Shown here: in pieces, positions 1 to 8,883 of the stretch
Layout: every line of letters starts with the position of its first letter
Numbering within the stretch: the first letter of the stretch is position 1
Source of the DNA: COMBO-56-21 sp963705355
Lineage (GTDB): Archaea; Thermoplasmatota; Thermoplasmata; UBA10834
Assembly: GCA_963705355.1 (NCBI GenBank)
Contig: OY970070.1
Coordinates: 248,001 to 312,000, forward strand
Reading direction: 5' to 3'
DNA length: 64,000 nucleotides
Notes under the pieces: model-generated
Databases searched by the model: none
Seen by the model: only the letters and a program-made list of their open reading frames with translations
Told to the model about the DNA's origin: nothing
Position numbers and translations under genes: made by a program

Positions 1-924
1 CTTGATCTTGACCTCGCTTTCGATCACAGTGCCCTCTGCATCTGGATCGTGCAGGCTCTTGACCCTGAAGGGCATCTGGTACTTCGCTGCGCATTCGAGC
101 GCTTTCGGGTGTATCACCTCTGCCCCGAAATGCGCCAGCTCCATCGCTTCAGCGAATGAAATCGCCTTGATCATCTTGGCGGACTTGACTATCTTGGGAT
201 TCGCTGTCATCAGCCCATCGACATCCTTCCAGACCCAGACCTCATCCGCCTTGATCGCAGCGCCGATGATGGATGCAGTGTAGTCCGAGCCGCCCCTTCC
301 CAGGGTCGTCTGAACGCCGTCTTGCGTGGAGGCAATGAATCCGCTGATGACAGGAATGGAGCCCTCGTCCAGCAGGGGGTCAAGGATCTGCTTCACCTGG
401 TGAATCGTCACATTCATGAGCGGAGACGCGTCTCCAAATCGATCATCAGTCACTATTCCGGCCTCTCCTCCAGTCAGAGCTTTCGACTTCATTCCTAGGT
501 CCTCGACGACTCCTTGAAGAAGCGGAGTCGAAAGCTTCTCGCCATAACTGACAACGAAGTCCTTCGATCGTGGCGTCAGTTCGCCTATGTGTGCGATGCC
601 GAGTAGGATGTTCTTCAACTCATCTGCGCGGCTGTTCACCACAACCATGGTTCTGCTGAGAACCCGCTCATCCATTATCGCTGCCTCTGCAGCCTTCTTG
701 TGCTTCGAGAGAATTGCATCCATGAAATCATGGACGGCCTTCTTGTCCCCTTTGCTGGCTCTAGTTGCGATGTCCGAAAGCGAGTCGGTCACACCGTACA
801 TCGCGGATGTCACGACGACGAGCCTGCGGTCACCTTTGTGATACTTCCTTACGATCGTCCCCACTTTTCTGAGCTTGTCGCCGTCTGCGACGCCAATGCC
901 GCCGAACTTCATTACGATCTTCAT
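1..924 (-). CDS. lysC: Aspartate kinase (C-terminal end outside window)
   Basis: Phosphorylates L-aspartate, the first step towards threonine, methionine and lysine. The reverse-strand reading frame opens with MKIVMKFGG, the N-terminal KFGG nucleotide-binding signature of aspartokinases, and continues open for 308 codons to the window edge. Further family motifs are visible: GRGGSDYTAS (substrate and ATP site, about residue 207) and VWKDVDGLMTANP (about 231). The ACT regulatory domains expected at the C-terminus, if present, lie beyond the left edge, so feedback control cannot be judged. The ATG at 924 was chosen because KFGG normally lies within the first ten residues. It is the last visible gene of a minus-strand set thrC-hom-lysC; the gap to hom is about 37 bp. 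Confidence 0.93.
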   Translation of the reverse strand, partial: MKIVMKFGGIGVADGDKLRKVGTIVRKYHKGDRRLVVVTSAMYGVTDSLSDIATRASKGDKKAVHDFMDAILSKHKKAAEAAIMDERVLSRTMVVVNSRADELKNILLGIAHIGELTPRSKDFVVSYGEKLSTPLLQGVVEDLGMKSKALTGGEAGIVTDDRFGDASPLMNVTIHQVKQILDPLLDEGSIPVISGFIASTQDGVQTTLGRGGSDYTASIIGAAIKADEVWVWKDVDGLMTANPKIVKSAKMIKAISFAEAMELAHFGAEVIHPKALECAAKYQMPFRVKSLHDPDAEGTVIESEVKIK

Positions 925-961
925 GTTTGGACCTACAGGAATCGAAGCCCGACAAAAATAC

Positions 962-1978
962 CTATCGGGCGAAAGTCCTCCTTATCTCGATGAGGTCTCT
1001 GAGAACAGAGCTGGCCGTCTCCATCCCGCCCGCTCCCTTTCCCACCAGCGTTATCTCGCCTGCTGGATGTGTGTCAAAGGATATCGCGTTGAATGTGCCG
1101 CTGACATTGAGGGGGTGTGTGGTCGGGACCTCCTGAGGTCCCACTTTGGCATGCCTCTCCATCCTTCCAATCAGCTTAATCACGTTGCCTCTGGACTTTG
1201 CGGTTTCGATGTCCTTCTGGGTCACTTCCGCCATACCTTTTATCCCGACGTCCTTGAGGGACATGCTTGTGCCCAGAACATAGTTCGACACTATGACCAG
1301 CTTACAGGCGGTGTCGAAACCGCCGATGTCGTATGACGGGTCTGCCTCAGCGTATCCCAGCTTCTGGGCCGCTGCGAGGGCGTCCTTCATGGCAACTCCT
1401 TCGGCCGCCATCCTGCTGAGTATGTAGTTGGAGGTGCCGTTCAAGATGCCTCTTATCGACCTGATCTTGCTGCCTTCGAGGCACTTTTTCGCGAAGTCGA
1501 GTACGGGCGTCCCACCGCCGACCGTCCCGCTGAACTTGAAGATCACGTGATTGTGGCCTGCGAGCTCGATGAGCGCTGGCATGGCAATTGCGAGTGGCCC
1601 TTTGTTGGTGCAGATCACATGGCGACCTTCTCCCATGGCTGCCTTCAAATGGCTGAGACCAGGTTCGCCCTTGCCGAGATCTGTGGGCGTCGTCTCGATC
1701 ACGACCTCGCACTCGATATCCCTTATCGCATCCACGCCGCCTACCCCTTCGCGATAGATGTCGTCACCGAGTCCTTCGAGTGAGCCAGAACGCTTCTTCG
1801 ATGCTATCGCCTTGTTCGGATCTATCCCGTCTGGGGACACAGCGGCCCCTTTGCTGTCGACAATGCCCATGATCTTTGGCCGAAGCCCGAAATCGTGATC
1901 GAGCTCCTTGGCTTCGTGGTCAATCAACTCGCAGAAGCTCTGAGCAACCACTCCAAAACCGACCAGAACGACCCTCAT
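962..1978 (-). CDS. hom: Homoserine dehydrogenase
   Basis: NAD(P)H-dependent reduction of aspartate semialdehyde to homoserine. The protein (338 aa) begins MRVVLVGFGVVAQSF, a Rossmann GxGxxG-like nucleotide-binding start. It carries the family motifs LNGTSNYIL and LGYAEADPSYDIGGFD, which hold the catalytic region. The reading frame is open 34 codons further upstream, but that stretch overlaps the end of thrC and does not look like protein, so the ATG at 1978 is preferred; it sits one base past the thrC stop, implying translational coupling. There is no C-terminal ACT domain, so this is the short, single-function form. Neighbours thrC and aspartate kinase fix the pathway. The aspartate-semialdehyde dehydrogenase gene is not in the window. 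Confidence 0.94.
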   Translation of the reverse strand: MRVVLVGFGVVAQSFCELIDHEAKELDHDFGLRPKIMGIVDSKGAAVSPDGIDPNKAIASKKRSGSLEGLGDDIYREGVGGVDAIRDIECEVVIETTPTDLGKGEPGLSHLKAAMGEGRHVICTNKGPLAIAMPALIELAGHNHVIFKFSGTVGGGTPVLDFAKKCLEGSKIRSIRGILNGTSNYILSRMAAEGVAMKDALAAAQKLGYAEADPSYDIGGFDTACKLVIVSNYVLGTSMSLKDVGIKGMAEVTQKDIETAKSRGNVIKLIGRMERHAKVGPQEVPTTHPLNVSGTFNAISFDTHPAGEITLVGKGAGGMETASSVLRDLIEIRRTFAR

Positions 1979-1979
1979 C

Positions 1980-3212
1980 TCACGCGCCCTCCAGAAGTTT
2001 CTGGAGCGCATCGAGTGAGGCCTCGATGGTCTTAGGCCTTGCGCTTTGAGACAACGCCACATCCGGGTCCTTGAGACCATGGCCTGTGGAGACGCACACC
2101 ACGTTGGAGTTTCGGTCGATAGCTCCCGCCTTCAGATCCTTGACCAGACCTGCGAGCGCAGCAGCTCCCGCGGGCTCGGCGAATATTCCCTCGAGTCTCG
2201 CAAGGTCTTTCTGGGCCCCAAGGATCTCCTTGTCCGAGACGGTGGACACGCTCCCCTTGGACTCCTTGACCGCTTTGACTGTCTTCTTCCAGTTCGCTGG
2301 ATTCCCGATTCTGATGGCGGTTGCCACGGTGTCCGGTTTCATCACAGGCGAGAGTTCACTTGCTCCAGTCTCGAACATACGTGCGATAGGCGCGGCCCCC
2401 TCTGCCTGTATCCCCCTCAACACTGGTAGCCCTTCTGTGAGTCCAAGAGACTCATATTCAGCAAATCCCTTCCAGTATGCAGCCGAGTTGCCTCCATTGC
2501 CGACGGGGATGTACAAGATGTCCGGGCTTCTGCCTCCCATCTGGTCGCAGATTTCGAAAGACGCGGTCTTCTGTCCTTCGATCCTGAACGGATTGACCGA
2601 GTTCAGGACATACATGTCCAATCTGCCTGATGACTTCATCACCATGTCCAACGCCTGATCGAAATTGCCTTTGATTGTGACGACCGTTGCGCCATGCATC
2701 ATTGCTTGCGCGAGTTTGCCGAGCGCGACTTTTCCTTCAGGGATAAGGACCACGCACTTCAGTCCCGCGAGACCCGCATACGCAGCCAGCGATGCCGATG
2801 TGTTTCCTGTCGATGCACAAGAGACAGTCTTCATGCCGAGTTCCTTGGCCTTGGTTATCCCGACGGTCATGCCCCTGTCCTTGAACGACCCAGTGGGGTT
2901 CATTCCGTCGAACTTCACTCTGAGGCTCTTCATCCCCAGTCTACTTGCCAGGTTGCGGCAATCCACGAGCGGGGTTCCTCCCTCGCCGAGCGAGAGTATC
3001 CTCGAGCTGTTCCCAACCGGGATCAGCTCCCTGTATCTCCAGACCGAAATCGGCTTAGCCTTCATGTTGATCCTTGAAATCCGCTCAAGCGCGGCAACTC
3101 GGTCCATCGTGATTTCGAGCAGATTGCCGCATGAAGAGCATACATAGGCCGGCCTGGTCATGTCATGGACCCTGGCACACTCAATGCATCTCATCTCGAA
3201 CGAATCGGCCAT
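1980..3212 (-). CDS. thrC: Threonine synthase
   Basis: PLP-dependent conversion of O-phosphohomoserine to threonine. The 410-residue product starts with a small zinc-ribbon-like segment (CIEC near residue 8 and CSSCG near residue 24), as in archaeal threonine synthases. The fold-type II PLP lysine lies in NPTGSFKDRG, and a phosphate-binding glycine loop is seen at PVGNGGN. The frame is open to 3344, but the ATG at 3212 is preceded by a good ribosome-binding site (GGGGAAGGT), and the extra 44 residues have no resemblance to the family. First gene of the minus-strand threonine operon; the kinase thrB that makes its substrate is transcribed divergently from the other side of the promoter region. 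Confidence 0.95.
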   Translation of the reverse strand: MADSFEMRCIECARVHDMTRPAYVCSSCGNLLEITMDRVAALERISRINMKAKPISVWRYRELIPVGNSSRILSLGEGGTPLVDCRNLASRLGMKSLRVKFDGMNPTGSFKDRGMTVGITKAKELGMKTVSCASTGNTSASLAAYAGLAGLKCVVLIPEGKVALGKLAQAMMHGATVVTIKGNFDQALDMVMKSSGRLDMYVLNSVNPFRIEGQKTASFEICDQMGGRSPDILYIPVGNGGNSAAYWKGFAEYESLGLTEGLPVLRGIQAEGAAPIARMFETGASELSPVMKPDTVATAIRIGNPANWKKTVKAVKESKGSVSTVSDKEILGAQKDLARLEGIFAEPAGAAALAGLVKDLKAGAIDRNSNVVCVSTGHGLKDPDVALSQSARPKTIEASLDALQKLLEGA

Positions 3213-3399
3213 ACCTTCCCCACCGAGTGCGTCCACTATGGCTAGTGGCAATATAAGTTCTTCGCACTCCTGGATGGTGCCAGCGTGGTGGTTTGACCGA
3301 TGCCTGGCATGCTTTGTGGTGCACAATTCTGTCCATGTTGTCACCGCCCCAGTATCTTAATATCCGAGCACACAATGCCTTTGCGGCCAGGTGCGATAA
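3213..3399. promoter_or_regulatory. Divergent promoter region thrC / thrB
   Basis: This 187-bp gap separates thrC (minus) from thrB (plus) and must hold both promoters. A TATA-like element (CTTAATATCC, 3356-3365) lies about 35-45 bp before the thrB ATG. No attenuator-like leader peptide or obvious palindrome was seen, so common control of the two transcripts is only inferred from the shared region. Confidence 0.5.
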
Positions 3400-4326
3400 A
3401 TGCCGTGCGAGAAGGCGATTGTCTCATCACCTGCAACGATAGCGAACTTCGGGCCGGGTTTCGACTCGTTTGGGCTTTGCCTCGAGAAGCCGCGAGATAG
3501 GATCACGATTAGAAAGCTTCCCAAAGGCAGGTTCGAATTGAAGGTACTTGGAAAGTACAAGCTGCCGACGAAGATAGATGAGAACACAGCTTCATACGCG
3601 GCCATGAAGCTGGCGGAGCTGTGCGGACGCGATGATGTCGGCTTTTCAATGGTGATCAGAAAGGGCATGAAGCCTGGTAGCGGCCTCGGAAGTAGCGCTG
3701 CGTCGTCTGCAGGCGGCGCCCTGGCTATGGCCGCGATACTGGGACTTCGAAACAAGGAGCTGGTTCTCGAAGCATCTGCCATGGGCGAAGAGCTTGTCGC
3801 TGGCTCCCGCCACTTCGACAACGTCTCTGCCGCGCTATACGGGGGCTTCACAGTCGTGTCGGACCTTGACACGAGAACAATAATCAGAATCAGACCTCCA
3901 CGCTTCCAGATCGTAGTGGCGTTGCCCGAGATAGCGGTCGAGACGAGGAAGGCCAGAGAGATACTCCCTCATTCTGTCCCGATTGGCGATGCTGTGCGCA
4001 ACGTTTGCTGGGCATCGGGCATGCTGCACGCCATGATGAAGCGCAATGTCAAGATGATCGGGGCTTACCTCAACGATAGGCTTGCCCTCCCTTATAGGAT
4101 CGAGTTGGTTCCTGGTTACGAAGCTGTGCGAGATCGCGCCATCAAGGCGGGCGCCTATGGTGTTTCGATTGGCGGCTCTGGACCAGCTGTATTCGCTGTG
4201 ACTCAGGGGAACGCAGTCAAGATCCAGAAAGCGATGGTCGACGCGTTTGAGCAATCGGCTGGGCTTCGCACTGAGTCTTTCATAACAGTGCCCGGATTCG
4301 GAGCCAGAGTTGAGGACCGAAGCTGA
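3400..4326 (+). CDS. thrB: Homoserine kinase
   Basis: GHMP-family kinase that phosphorylates homoserine to O-phosphohomoserine for ThrC. The 308-aa protein begins with the homoserine-kinase N-terminus (SSPATIANFGPGFDSFG) and carries the GHMP ATP-binding loop PGSGLGSSAASSAGG near residue 91, plus the C-terminal GHMP motif GGSGPAVFAV near residue 265. Length and motif order are normal for the family. It is transcribed away from thrC-hom-lysC, so the whole homoserine-to-threonine branch is present, split over two divergent transcripts. Confidence 0.95.
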   Translation: MPCEKAIVSSPATIANFGPGFDSFGLCLEKPRDRITIRKLPKGRFELKVLGKYKLPTKIDENTASYAAMKLAELCGRDDVGFSMVIRKGMKPGSGLGSSAASSAGGALAMAAILGLRNKELVLEASAMGEELVAGSRHFDNVSAALYGGFTVVSDLDTRTIIRIRPPRFQIVVALPEIAVETRKAREILPHSVPIGDAVRNVCWASGMLHAMMKRNVKMIGAYLNDRLALPYRIELVPGYEAVRDRAIKAGAYGVSIGGSGPAVFAVTQGNAVKIQKAMVDAFEQSAGLRTESFITVPGFGARVEDRS

Positions 4327-4373
4327 AAGTGCTGCTGACTCTTGCTGCGCATCTGCGACGAATGGATGTCACG

Positions 4374-5294
4374 CTAGAATGCTATTCTCTCCCCCGGAAC
4401 CCTCGGGAAAAGCGTGACGTCGCGTATGTGCTTCTGTCCAGTTAGGAAACGAACCATTCTCTCAATTCCAAGTCCGCCGCCGACTGTCCTTGGGATCAGG
4501 CCCTGGCTGGAAACCTTGAGGTAGGTCTCAAAATGCTTCAAATCGGTCTTCCTCTCGGCCATTTTTCTGAGAATCTCCTCGTGCTCCCATTCCCTTTCTC
4601 CGCCGGAGAGAGCTTCGCCATAGCCCTCAGGCCAGATGACGTCGTAGTTGTGGAAGTAGCCCCTTATCTCTTTGTCCTCTCTATCGTAGAACTCCCTTCT
4701 GTAGTTCATTATCCAGAAAGGATCCGTGGCCTTCTCGGAAGCGATTCTCTCGAACTGCTCTCCGTGCTCCTTCTTCAGGTTCTCCGACTCATGCACCTTC
4801 AGTGGAAGCTTCGGGACTCTGAGAGTCCTCTTGAGAAATTCCAGCTCGTCCGAGCACTCATCTATGACGAACCTGTGAATGCTCGCGATCATCCCGTCAA
4901 CGAACCTTATGAAGTCCTTCTTCGTCTTGTTCTTGAACTCCACGTCGACCTGGGTGAACTCGAAGAGGTGTCTTCCCGTCTCTCGCAAGCTGCCCTCCTC
5001 AAGCCTGACGTTGGGCGACATGAAATAGATCTTGTCAATGCCATCATTCAGAAGGGAAAGCTGTTTGTGCAGAATCATGCTCTTCGTCAAATGCAGCTTC
5101 TGTCCATAATACTCCACAGTGGCTGCGAAGTGCGGGTGGTTCAAGGGATCGGTCTCTGGCGAGAGGATGATGGGCATGGCTTGGACCACATCGTGCTCGT
5201 ACATGTAGTCGTGGATGGCTTTCATTGCAGCGCTCTGGACTCGAAGAACGCTCTTGTGCTTCTCCGCTTTGATGTGCGCGATGGCCTCTTGCAT
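4374..5294 (-). CDS. Archaeal asparagine synthetase (AspRS-derived, AsnA-like)
   Basis: About 306 aa, a class II aminoacyl-tRNA-synthetase catalytic core without the N-terminal anticodon-binding OB domain. It shows class II motif 3 (GGGLGIERMVRFLTG, near residue 280), motif-2-like residues around ETGRHLFEFTQVDVEF, and the C-terminal VTLFPRVPG typical of AspRS/AsnRS. Truncated AspRS paralogues of this kind are known in archaea as ammonia-dependent asparagine synthetases (aspartate activated with ATP, then amidated), so that is the likely role. The frame also allows a GTG start at 5303; the ATG at 5294 is taken as more likely. A TATA-like GATATAGTAA lies about 35 bp upstream. The divergent Lrp/AsnC-type gene is a plausible regulator. 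Confidence 0.85.
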   Translation of the reverse strand: MQEAIAHIKAEKHKSVLRVQSAAMKAIHDYMYEHDVVQAMPIILSPETDPLNHPHFAATVEYYGQKLHLTKSMILHKQLSLLNDGIDKIYFMSPNVRLEEGSLRETGRHLFEFTQVDVEFKNKTKKDFIRFVDGMIASIHRFVIDECSDELEFLKRTLRVPKLPLKVHESENLKKEHGEQFERIASEKATDPFWIMNYRREFYDREDKEIRGYFHNYDVIWPEGYGEALSGGEREWEHEEILRKMAERKTDLKHFETYLKVSSQGLIPRTVGGGLGIERMVRFLTGQKHIRDVTLFPRVPGERIAF

Positions 5295-5381
5295 GTCTGA
5301 CACCGGCGGAAGGACGGACGTGCGCGGTTACTATATCATCATTTCGTCAGGAAATTCGGCTCATGTTCGGTTCTGAGGCAA

Positions 5382-5391
5382 TATTGATATA
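5382..5391 (+). promoter_or_regulatory. TATA-like box of the lrp gene
   Basis: TATTGATATA sits 25-34 bp before the ATG of the downstream regulator with no Shine-Dalgarno sequence between them, as expected for a leaderless archaeal transcript. Confidence 0.5.
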
Positions 5392-5415
5392 CAGAATCCG
5401 TCATTATGCCGAAAC

Positions 5416-5853
5416 ATGTTGGACGAGAAGGACTCTGCAATCCTCGAGGAACTGATGAAGGATTCTCGTAAGACCACAAAGGCAGTTGCTAGAGAGCTGG
5501 ACATGCCCAGAGCCACAGTGCACGACCGTATCGTGAAGATGGAGCAGAAGAAGGTAATCCTGAGATACACTGCAATCCCGGACTTCGCCCTACTCGGACT
5601 CGGAGTCACGGCTTTCATCCTTGTGCAGTTCGGGCCCGAGAAGGGGCTCTCCCAGAGGGATACGGCCGAGGACATAGCAATGCTGCCAGGTATCTTCGAG
5701 GTTCACATGATCTCCGGTGAATACGATATGCTCCTAAAAGTCAGAGGTTCAAGCATGGAGGAGATTGGCAAGCTCGTCATCGATCGTCTTCGCGATGTCA
5801 AGGGTGTCGCGCGCACGTTGACATGCGCATGCTTCACTACCGTGAAGGAATAG
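5416..5853 (+). CDS. Lrp/AsnC family transcriptional regulator
   Basis: A 145-aa feast/famine regulator. The N-terminal winged helix-turn-helix covers about residues 1-60 (LDEKDSAILEELMKDSRKTT and the recognition helix MPRATVHDRIVKM); the C-terminal RAM ligand-binding domain follows, with VHMISGEYDMLLKVRG at about 98-113. Such proteins form octamers that bind amino acids and control amino-acid genes. It is divergent from an asparagine synthetase, a classical AsnC arrangement, so asparagine or another amino acid is a plausible effector; this is inference. The ATG lies a short distance after a TATA-like box, suggesting a leaderless mRNA. Stop codon is TAG. Confidence 0.92.
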   Translation: MLDEKDSAILEELMKDSRKTTKAVARELDMPRATVHDRIVKMEQKKVILRYTAIPDFALLGLGVTAFILVQFGPEKGLSQRDTAEDIAMLPGIFEVHMISGEYDMLLKVRGSSMEEIGKLVIDRLRDVKGVARTLTCACFTTVKE

Positions 5854-5865
5854 GCCTCTGGAAAA

Positions 5866-7308
5866 TCAGCTCGTCCGCTTCCTGATCAGCCTCGCCGCGG
5901 CCTCTGCCACCTCGCCTCTGACAGGCTCGACCATGTGCTCCTTCAGGATCCTTCTCACTTCGTCTCCCGCCCTTTCGATGAGAGTCTTGCCGCCCTTGGC
6001 GATCCAGGTGTCGTAAGAGGATCTGTCGGTCACGACAGGAATGAAATGCTCGGTTCTGAAATGTTCCAGCGTGTGTCTCTGTCCAAGGTAGTCCTTGGCG
6101 ATTCCGACCTTCTGGACAACATCAAGCGCGAGGGTCCCCTCGTCGACATCAATTCCTCTGGCAATTCGCTCGATGATCTTGGACATCTCGGAGTCAATCA
6201 CAAGCTGCTCCAACCAGATGGTTCTGCAATCCTCGAGGAGGCCTATGCCAGCGACCATGTCAGCTCCTGCGAGAATCGGCGTCACCGCGCTGGCGAACTT
6301 CTCATAGGCCGCCTGCTGGTCGGGTTCCTTAGCGGTCGTTGCAAATCCGCCGACGAGCGCCGGGAACCCGAGGCTGTGCGCGACCTGAGCGTATGCGGCC
6401 GATGTGAGACCGTGTTCCGGTCCTCCGCCGGCGCGAGTGGAGGTCTTCATGTCCATGTTGGCGATGCCGCAGCTGAACACATAGGTTGTTCCGGGCCTGT
6501 GAGCCTGGAAGATTGTGTTGCCAGCCAACGCCTCGGCCACGCCCAAGGCCACGGAACCCGCTAGCGTCGCAGGTCCAGTCGAGCCGGGTCCAGGCATGAC
6601 ATAGAAGCATATCGGGATGCCCGCATCGGACATGGCGAGGCCCGCGTCCAGGTTCTTGCCCTCGATTTGGAGGGGCGAGAAGCTCGTGTGAATAGATGAG
6701 ATCAAAGGTCTCCTGCGCAGCTCATCGATGCCTCCTGCGGCCGCGGCAGCCAGCTCAATCACATCTTGGGCTTCCCCAACAGAAGTGTTGGTCGCGATCG
6801 TTATGTGCTTCTCCGTGTTCTCCAGTGAGGCCTGGAGATCGTGGATGTGGCGGGTGCCAAGGGGGACGTCCTGAGAAGTGACGCACGGCCAGTTGATGCC
6901 ATGTCCTTTCAGAGCATCGGCGATGAGCGCGCTCCTGGCGACATCCGACTTCCTCGATGGTCGTCTGATTCTCGTCTCGAAATCCACGGCATCTGTGCCG
7001 TTGCCGTCGCTACATATGTGCACATGCTCGAAATCCAGCCTCGCATCATGTCTCCTCGTCCTCCCATAGAACGTGACGGCGCGGTCATTCTTCCTCGCCA
7101 TTTCCAGAACAAGTGTCTGGGGGAATCTCACGACTGCACTTTTCTTGTCAACGACGCATCCAACGCTCGCTAGCAACCTCTGCGCTTTTTCGCTTCGGAC
7201 GGCGACGCCCGTGACTTCCAGAATGTCAAGGGCTGTGTTTCGTATCTTTTGCACGCCATCGCTTGTCAGGACGTTTCGTCTCCATCGGACGGATATTGAA
7301 TTCGCCAT
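5866..7308 (-). CDS. MttB-family corrinoid methyltransferase, pyrrolysine-free (copy 1)
   Basis: A 480-aa member of the trimethylamine methyltransferase superfamily (MttB/COG5598), which transfers a methyl group from a methylated amine or related compound to the cobalt of a partner corrinoid protein. Family stretches include GPGSTGPATLAGSVALG (about 228-244), RAGGGPEHGLTSAA and LAGADMVAGIGLLED (about 330-345), and the C-terminal LGQRHTLEHFRTEHF. The frame runs through with no in-frame TAG, so it belongs to the non-pyrrolysine branch, whose characterised members act on betaines and similar quaternary amines; the actual substrate is unknown. It is the third gene of a minus-strand run: corrinoid protein, copy 2, copy 1, with about 100 bp between the two copies. 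Diverged strongly from copy 2, so probably a different substrate. Confidence 0.88.
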   Translation of the reverse strand: MANSISVRWRRNVLTSDGVQKIRNTALDILEVTGVAVRSEKAQRLLASVGCVVDKKSAVVRFPQTLVLEMARKNDRAVTFYGRTRRHDARLDFEHVHICSDGNGTDAVDFETRIRRPSRKSDVARSALIADALKGHGINWPCVTSQDVPLGTRHIHDLQASLENTEKHITIATNTSVGEAQDVIELAAAAAGGIDELRRRPLISSIHTSFSPLQIEGKNLDAGLAMSDAGIPICFYVMPGPGSTGPATLAGSVALGVAEALAGNTIFQAHRPGTTYVFSCGIANMDMKTSTRAGGGPEHGLTSAAYAQVAHSLGFPALVGGFATTAKEPDQQAAYEKFASAVTPILAGADMVAGIGLLEDCRTIWLEQLVIDSEMSKIIERIARGIDVDEGTLALDVVQKVGIAKDYLGQRHTLEHFRTEHFIPVVTDRSSYDTWIAKGGKTLIERAGDEVRRILKEHMVEPVRGEVAEAAARLIRKRTS

Positions 7309-7407
7309 TCACTGCCCCTTGGATTGTCACTGTGATGCGGTCTTGACTCGTCGAATGCAGTAGAAGGGTGAGACTGGCCGAAAGCCTGCGCTCCCGGCCC
7401 GACAGTC

Positions 7408-8877
7408 TCAGCGTGTCTTCGACTCCCCGCCCCACATCGGCTTCTTGGCCTTCTCGATCACCTCGTCCAGCCTCTTCTGGACACTCTTCTCGAGCGGCGG
7501 GACCCTGTGGTTGTCAAGGATCCATTTCGTTCTCTCCCTCGCCCTGTCGACCAAGGACTTCGAGCCGTCTTGCGACCACGCGTCAAATGATCGCCTGTCG
7601 ATCAGGTTGGGCATGAAGTGATCGGTCCTCAGGAACTGCATCGTGTGCTTCTGGGCAAGGAAGTTCTTGCCGGGACCCACCTTCTCGATGACGTCCAGGG
7701 CCATCGTATCGTCGTTGGCCCACTCGCCCCTTATCAATCTGCCGATCGCACCGACGATCTCGTCGTCGATGACGATCTGTTCGAGGTAGAGGCAGCTCGA
7801 GTCTTCAAGCAAGCCAACGCCGCACATGAGGTCGGCGCCTGCCAGCATAGGACCCACGCAGCCCGTGTAGTACTCCATCACAGCCTGATCCCCTGGCTCC
7901 TTCGCGGTCGCGGACACACCGACGCAGGAGGGCATGCCGTAGTAGTGTGCGAGTTCAGTGGCCATTGCAGATGAGATCGCATGCTCTGGGCTGCCGCCTG
8001 CCCTGATAGTCGTCTTCATGTCGAGAGGGGCGTTCCCCATTCCGTATATGACCGATGCGCCCGGAGTGGACAGCTGGGTCATCGTGAGCGCGCTCAACAC
8101 CTCAGCGTTGCCGACAACCAGAGATCCGACGAGCGTGGCGGGGCCAGTTGCGCCCGGTTGCGGCATCCCGAAGAACACGAGAGGCACGCCCTTCTCTGCG
8201 AAATAGAGACTCGCATCCATGACGCCCGCGTCATGCTGGAGCGGAGCGTAGGTGCACTGCAGGCAGGAGGTAATGGGTCGCCTTCTGTATTCCTTCTCGC
8301 CGCCGGCTGCGACGTACCCCATCTCCGTCAATGTTTTCGCATCAGAGAGCGTAACGCCCGTCTCGTACATCACGTGCTTTTCGGTGTTGTTCAGCGAAGC
8401 GTCGAGGTCATGGAGATGCACGACCGATGGCTGCTGATCCGTGGAGCTTACCATCGGCCAGTGAATATGGATGTTCTGCAGATAGTCGATGATCCTCGAG
8501 GATTTCACGAGATCTTCTTTCGTGGACGGCCTTCTTTTGCCGGACTCGAAGTCCACCGCGACTGCTCCGTTTCCGTTCGCAGTCACGTAGCTGTGGTTCA
8601 TGTCGAGCTTCGCATCGTACTTTGGGTTCCTGGCCGCCAGTGTTATCGATGTCTTCTTCTTCGCCAGCGCCTCCTCGACCAAGTGCGACGGAATCCTGAC
8701 TATCCTCGTCTTCTCGTCAACTTCGCAACCATTGTCCTTGAGCAGCTTTCTGCAGGCCACACTGTCGACCTGGACTCCCACCTTCTCGAGTATGTGGAGT
8801 GTTCCCCAGTGGATCCTGTCTAGATCGCTCTCGTTGAGTATTTGGAAGCGGACGCCCCGCTTTATGCCAAAGGCCAT
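7408..8877 (-). CDS. MttB-family corrinoid methyltransferase, pyrrolysine-free (copy 2)
   Basis: A 489-aa paralogue of the gene downstream, same family and role (methyl-substrate:corrinoid methyltransferase). It shows GQ/GATGPATLVGSLVVGNAEV-like sequence (about 230-250), RAGGSPEHAISSAMA, LAGADLMCGVGLLED and LAQKHTMQFLRTDHF. No in-frame TAG. It begins only 6 bp after the stop of the corrinoid protein gene, so the two are co-translated and very likely partners. The N-terminal 60 residues (SDLDRIHWGTLHILEKVGV) match the other MttB copies in the window, which start close to the same point; this supports the ATG at 8877. Substrate unknown; glycine betaine, other betaines or trimethylamine-like compounds are candidates from family knowledge only. 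Confidence 0.9.
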   Translation of the reverse strand: MAFGIKRGVRFQILNESDLDRIHWGTLHILEKVGVQVDSVACRKLLKDNGCEVDEKTRIVRIPSHLVEEALAKKKTSITLAARNPKYDAKLDMNHSYVTANGNGAVAVDFESGKRRPSTKEDLVKSSRIIDYLQNIHIHWPMVSSTDQQPSVVHLHDLDASLNNTEKHVMYETGVTLSDAKTLTEMGYVAAGGEKEYRRRPITSCLQCTYAPLQHDAGVMDASLYFAEKGVPLVFFGMPQPGATGPATLVGSLVVGNAEVLSALTMTQLSTPGASVIYGMGNAPLDMKTTIRAGGSPEHAISSAMATELAHYYGMPSCVGVSATAKEPGDQAVMEYYTGCVGPMLAGADLMCGVGLLEDSSCLYLEQIVIDDEIVGAIGRLIRGEWANDDTMALDVIEKVGPGKNFLAQKHTMQFLRTDHFMPNLIDRRSFDAWSQDGSKSLVDRARERTKWILDNHRVPPLEKSVQKRLDEVIEKAKKPMWGGESKTR

Positions 8878-8883
8878 CTGACC

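Noticed and set aside
7981..8823. 280-codon plus-strand frame
   Set aside because: Entirely antisense to MttB copy 2; the composition (many Arg, His, Cys) is that of a shadow frame in GC-rich DNA.
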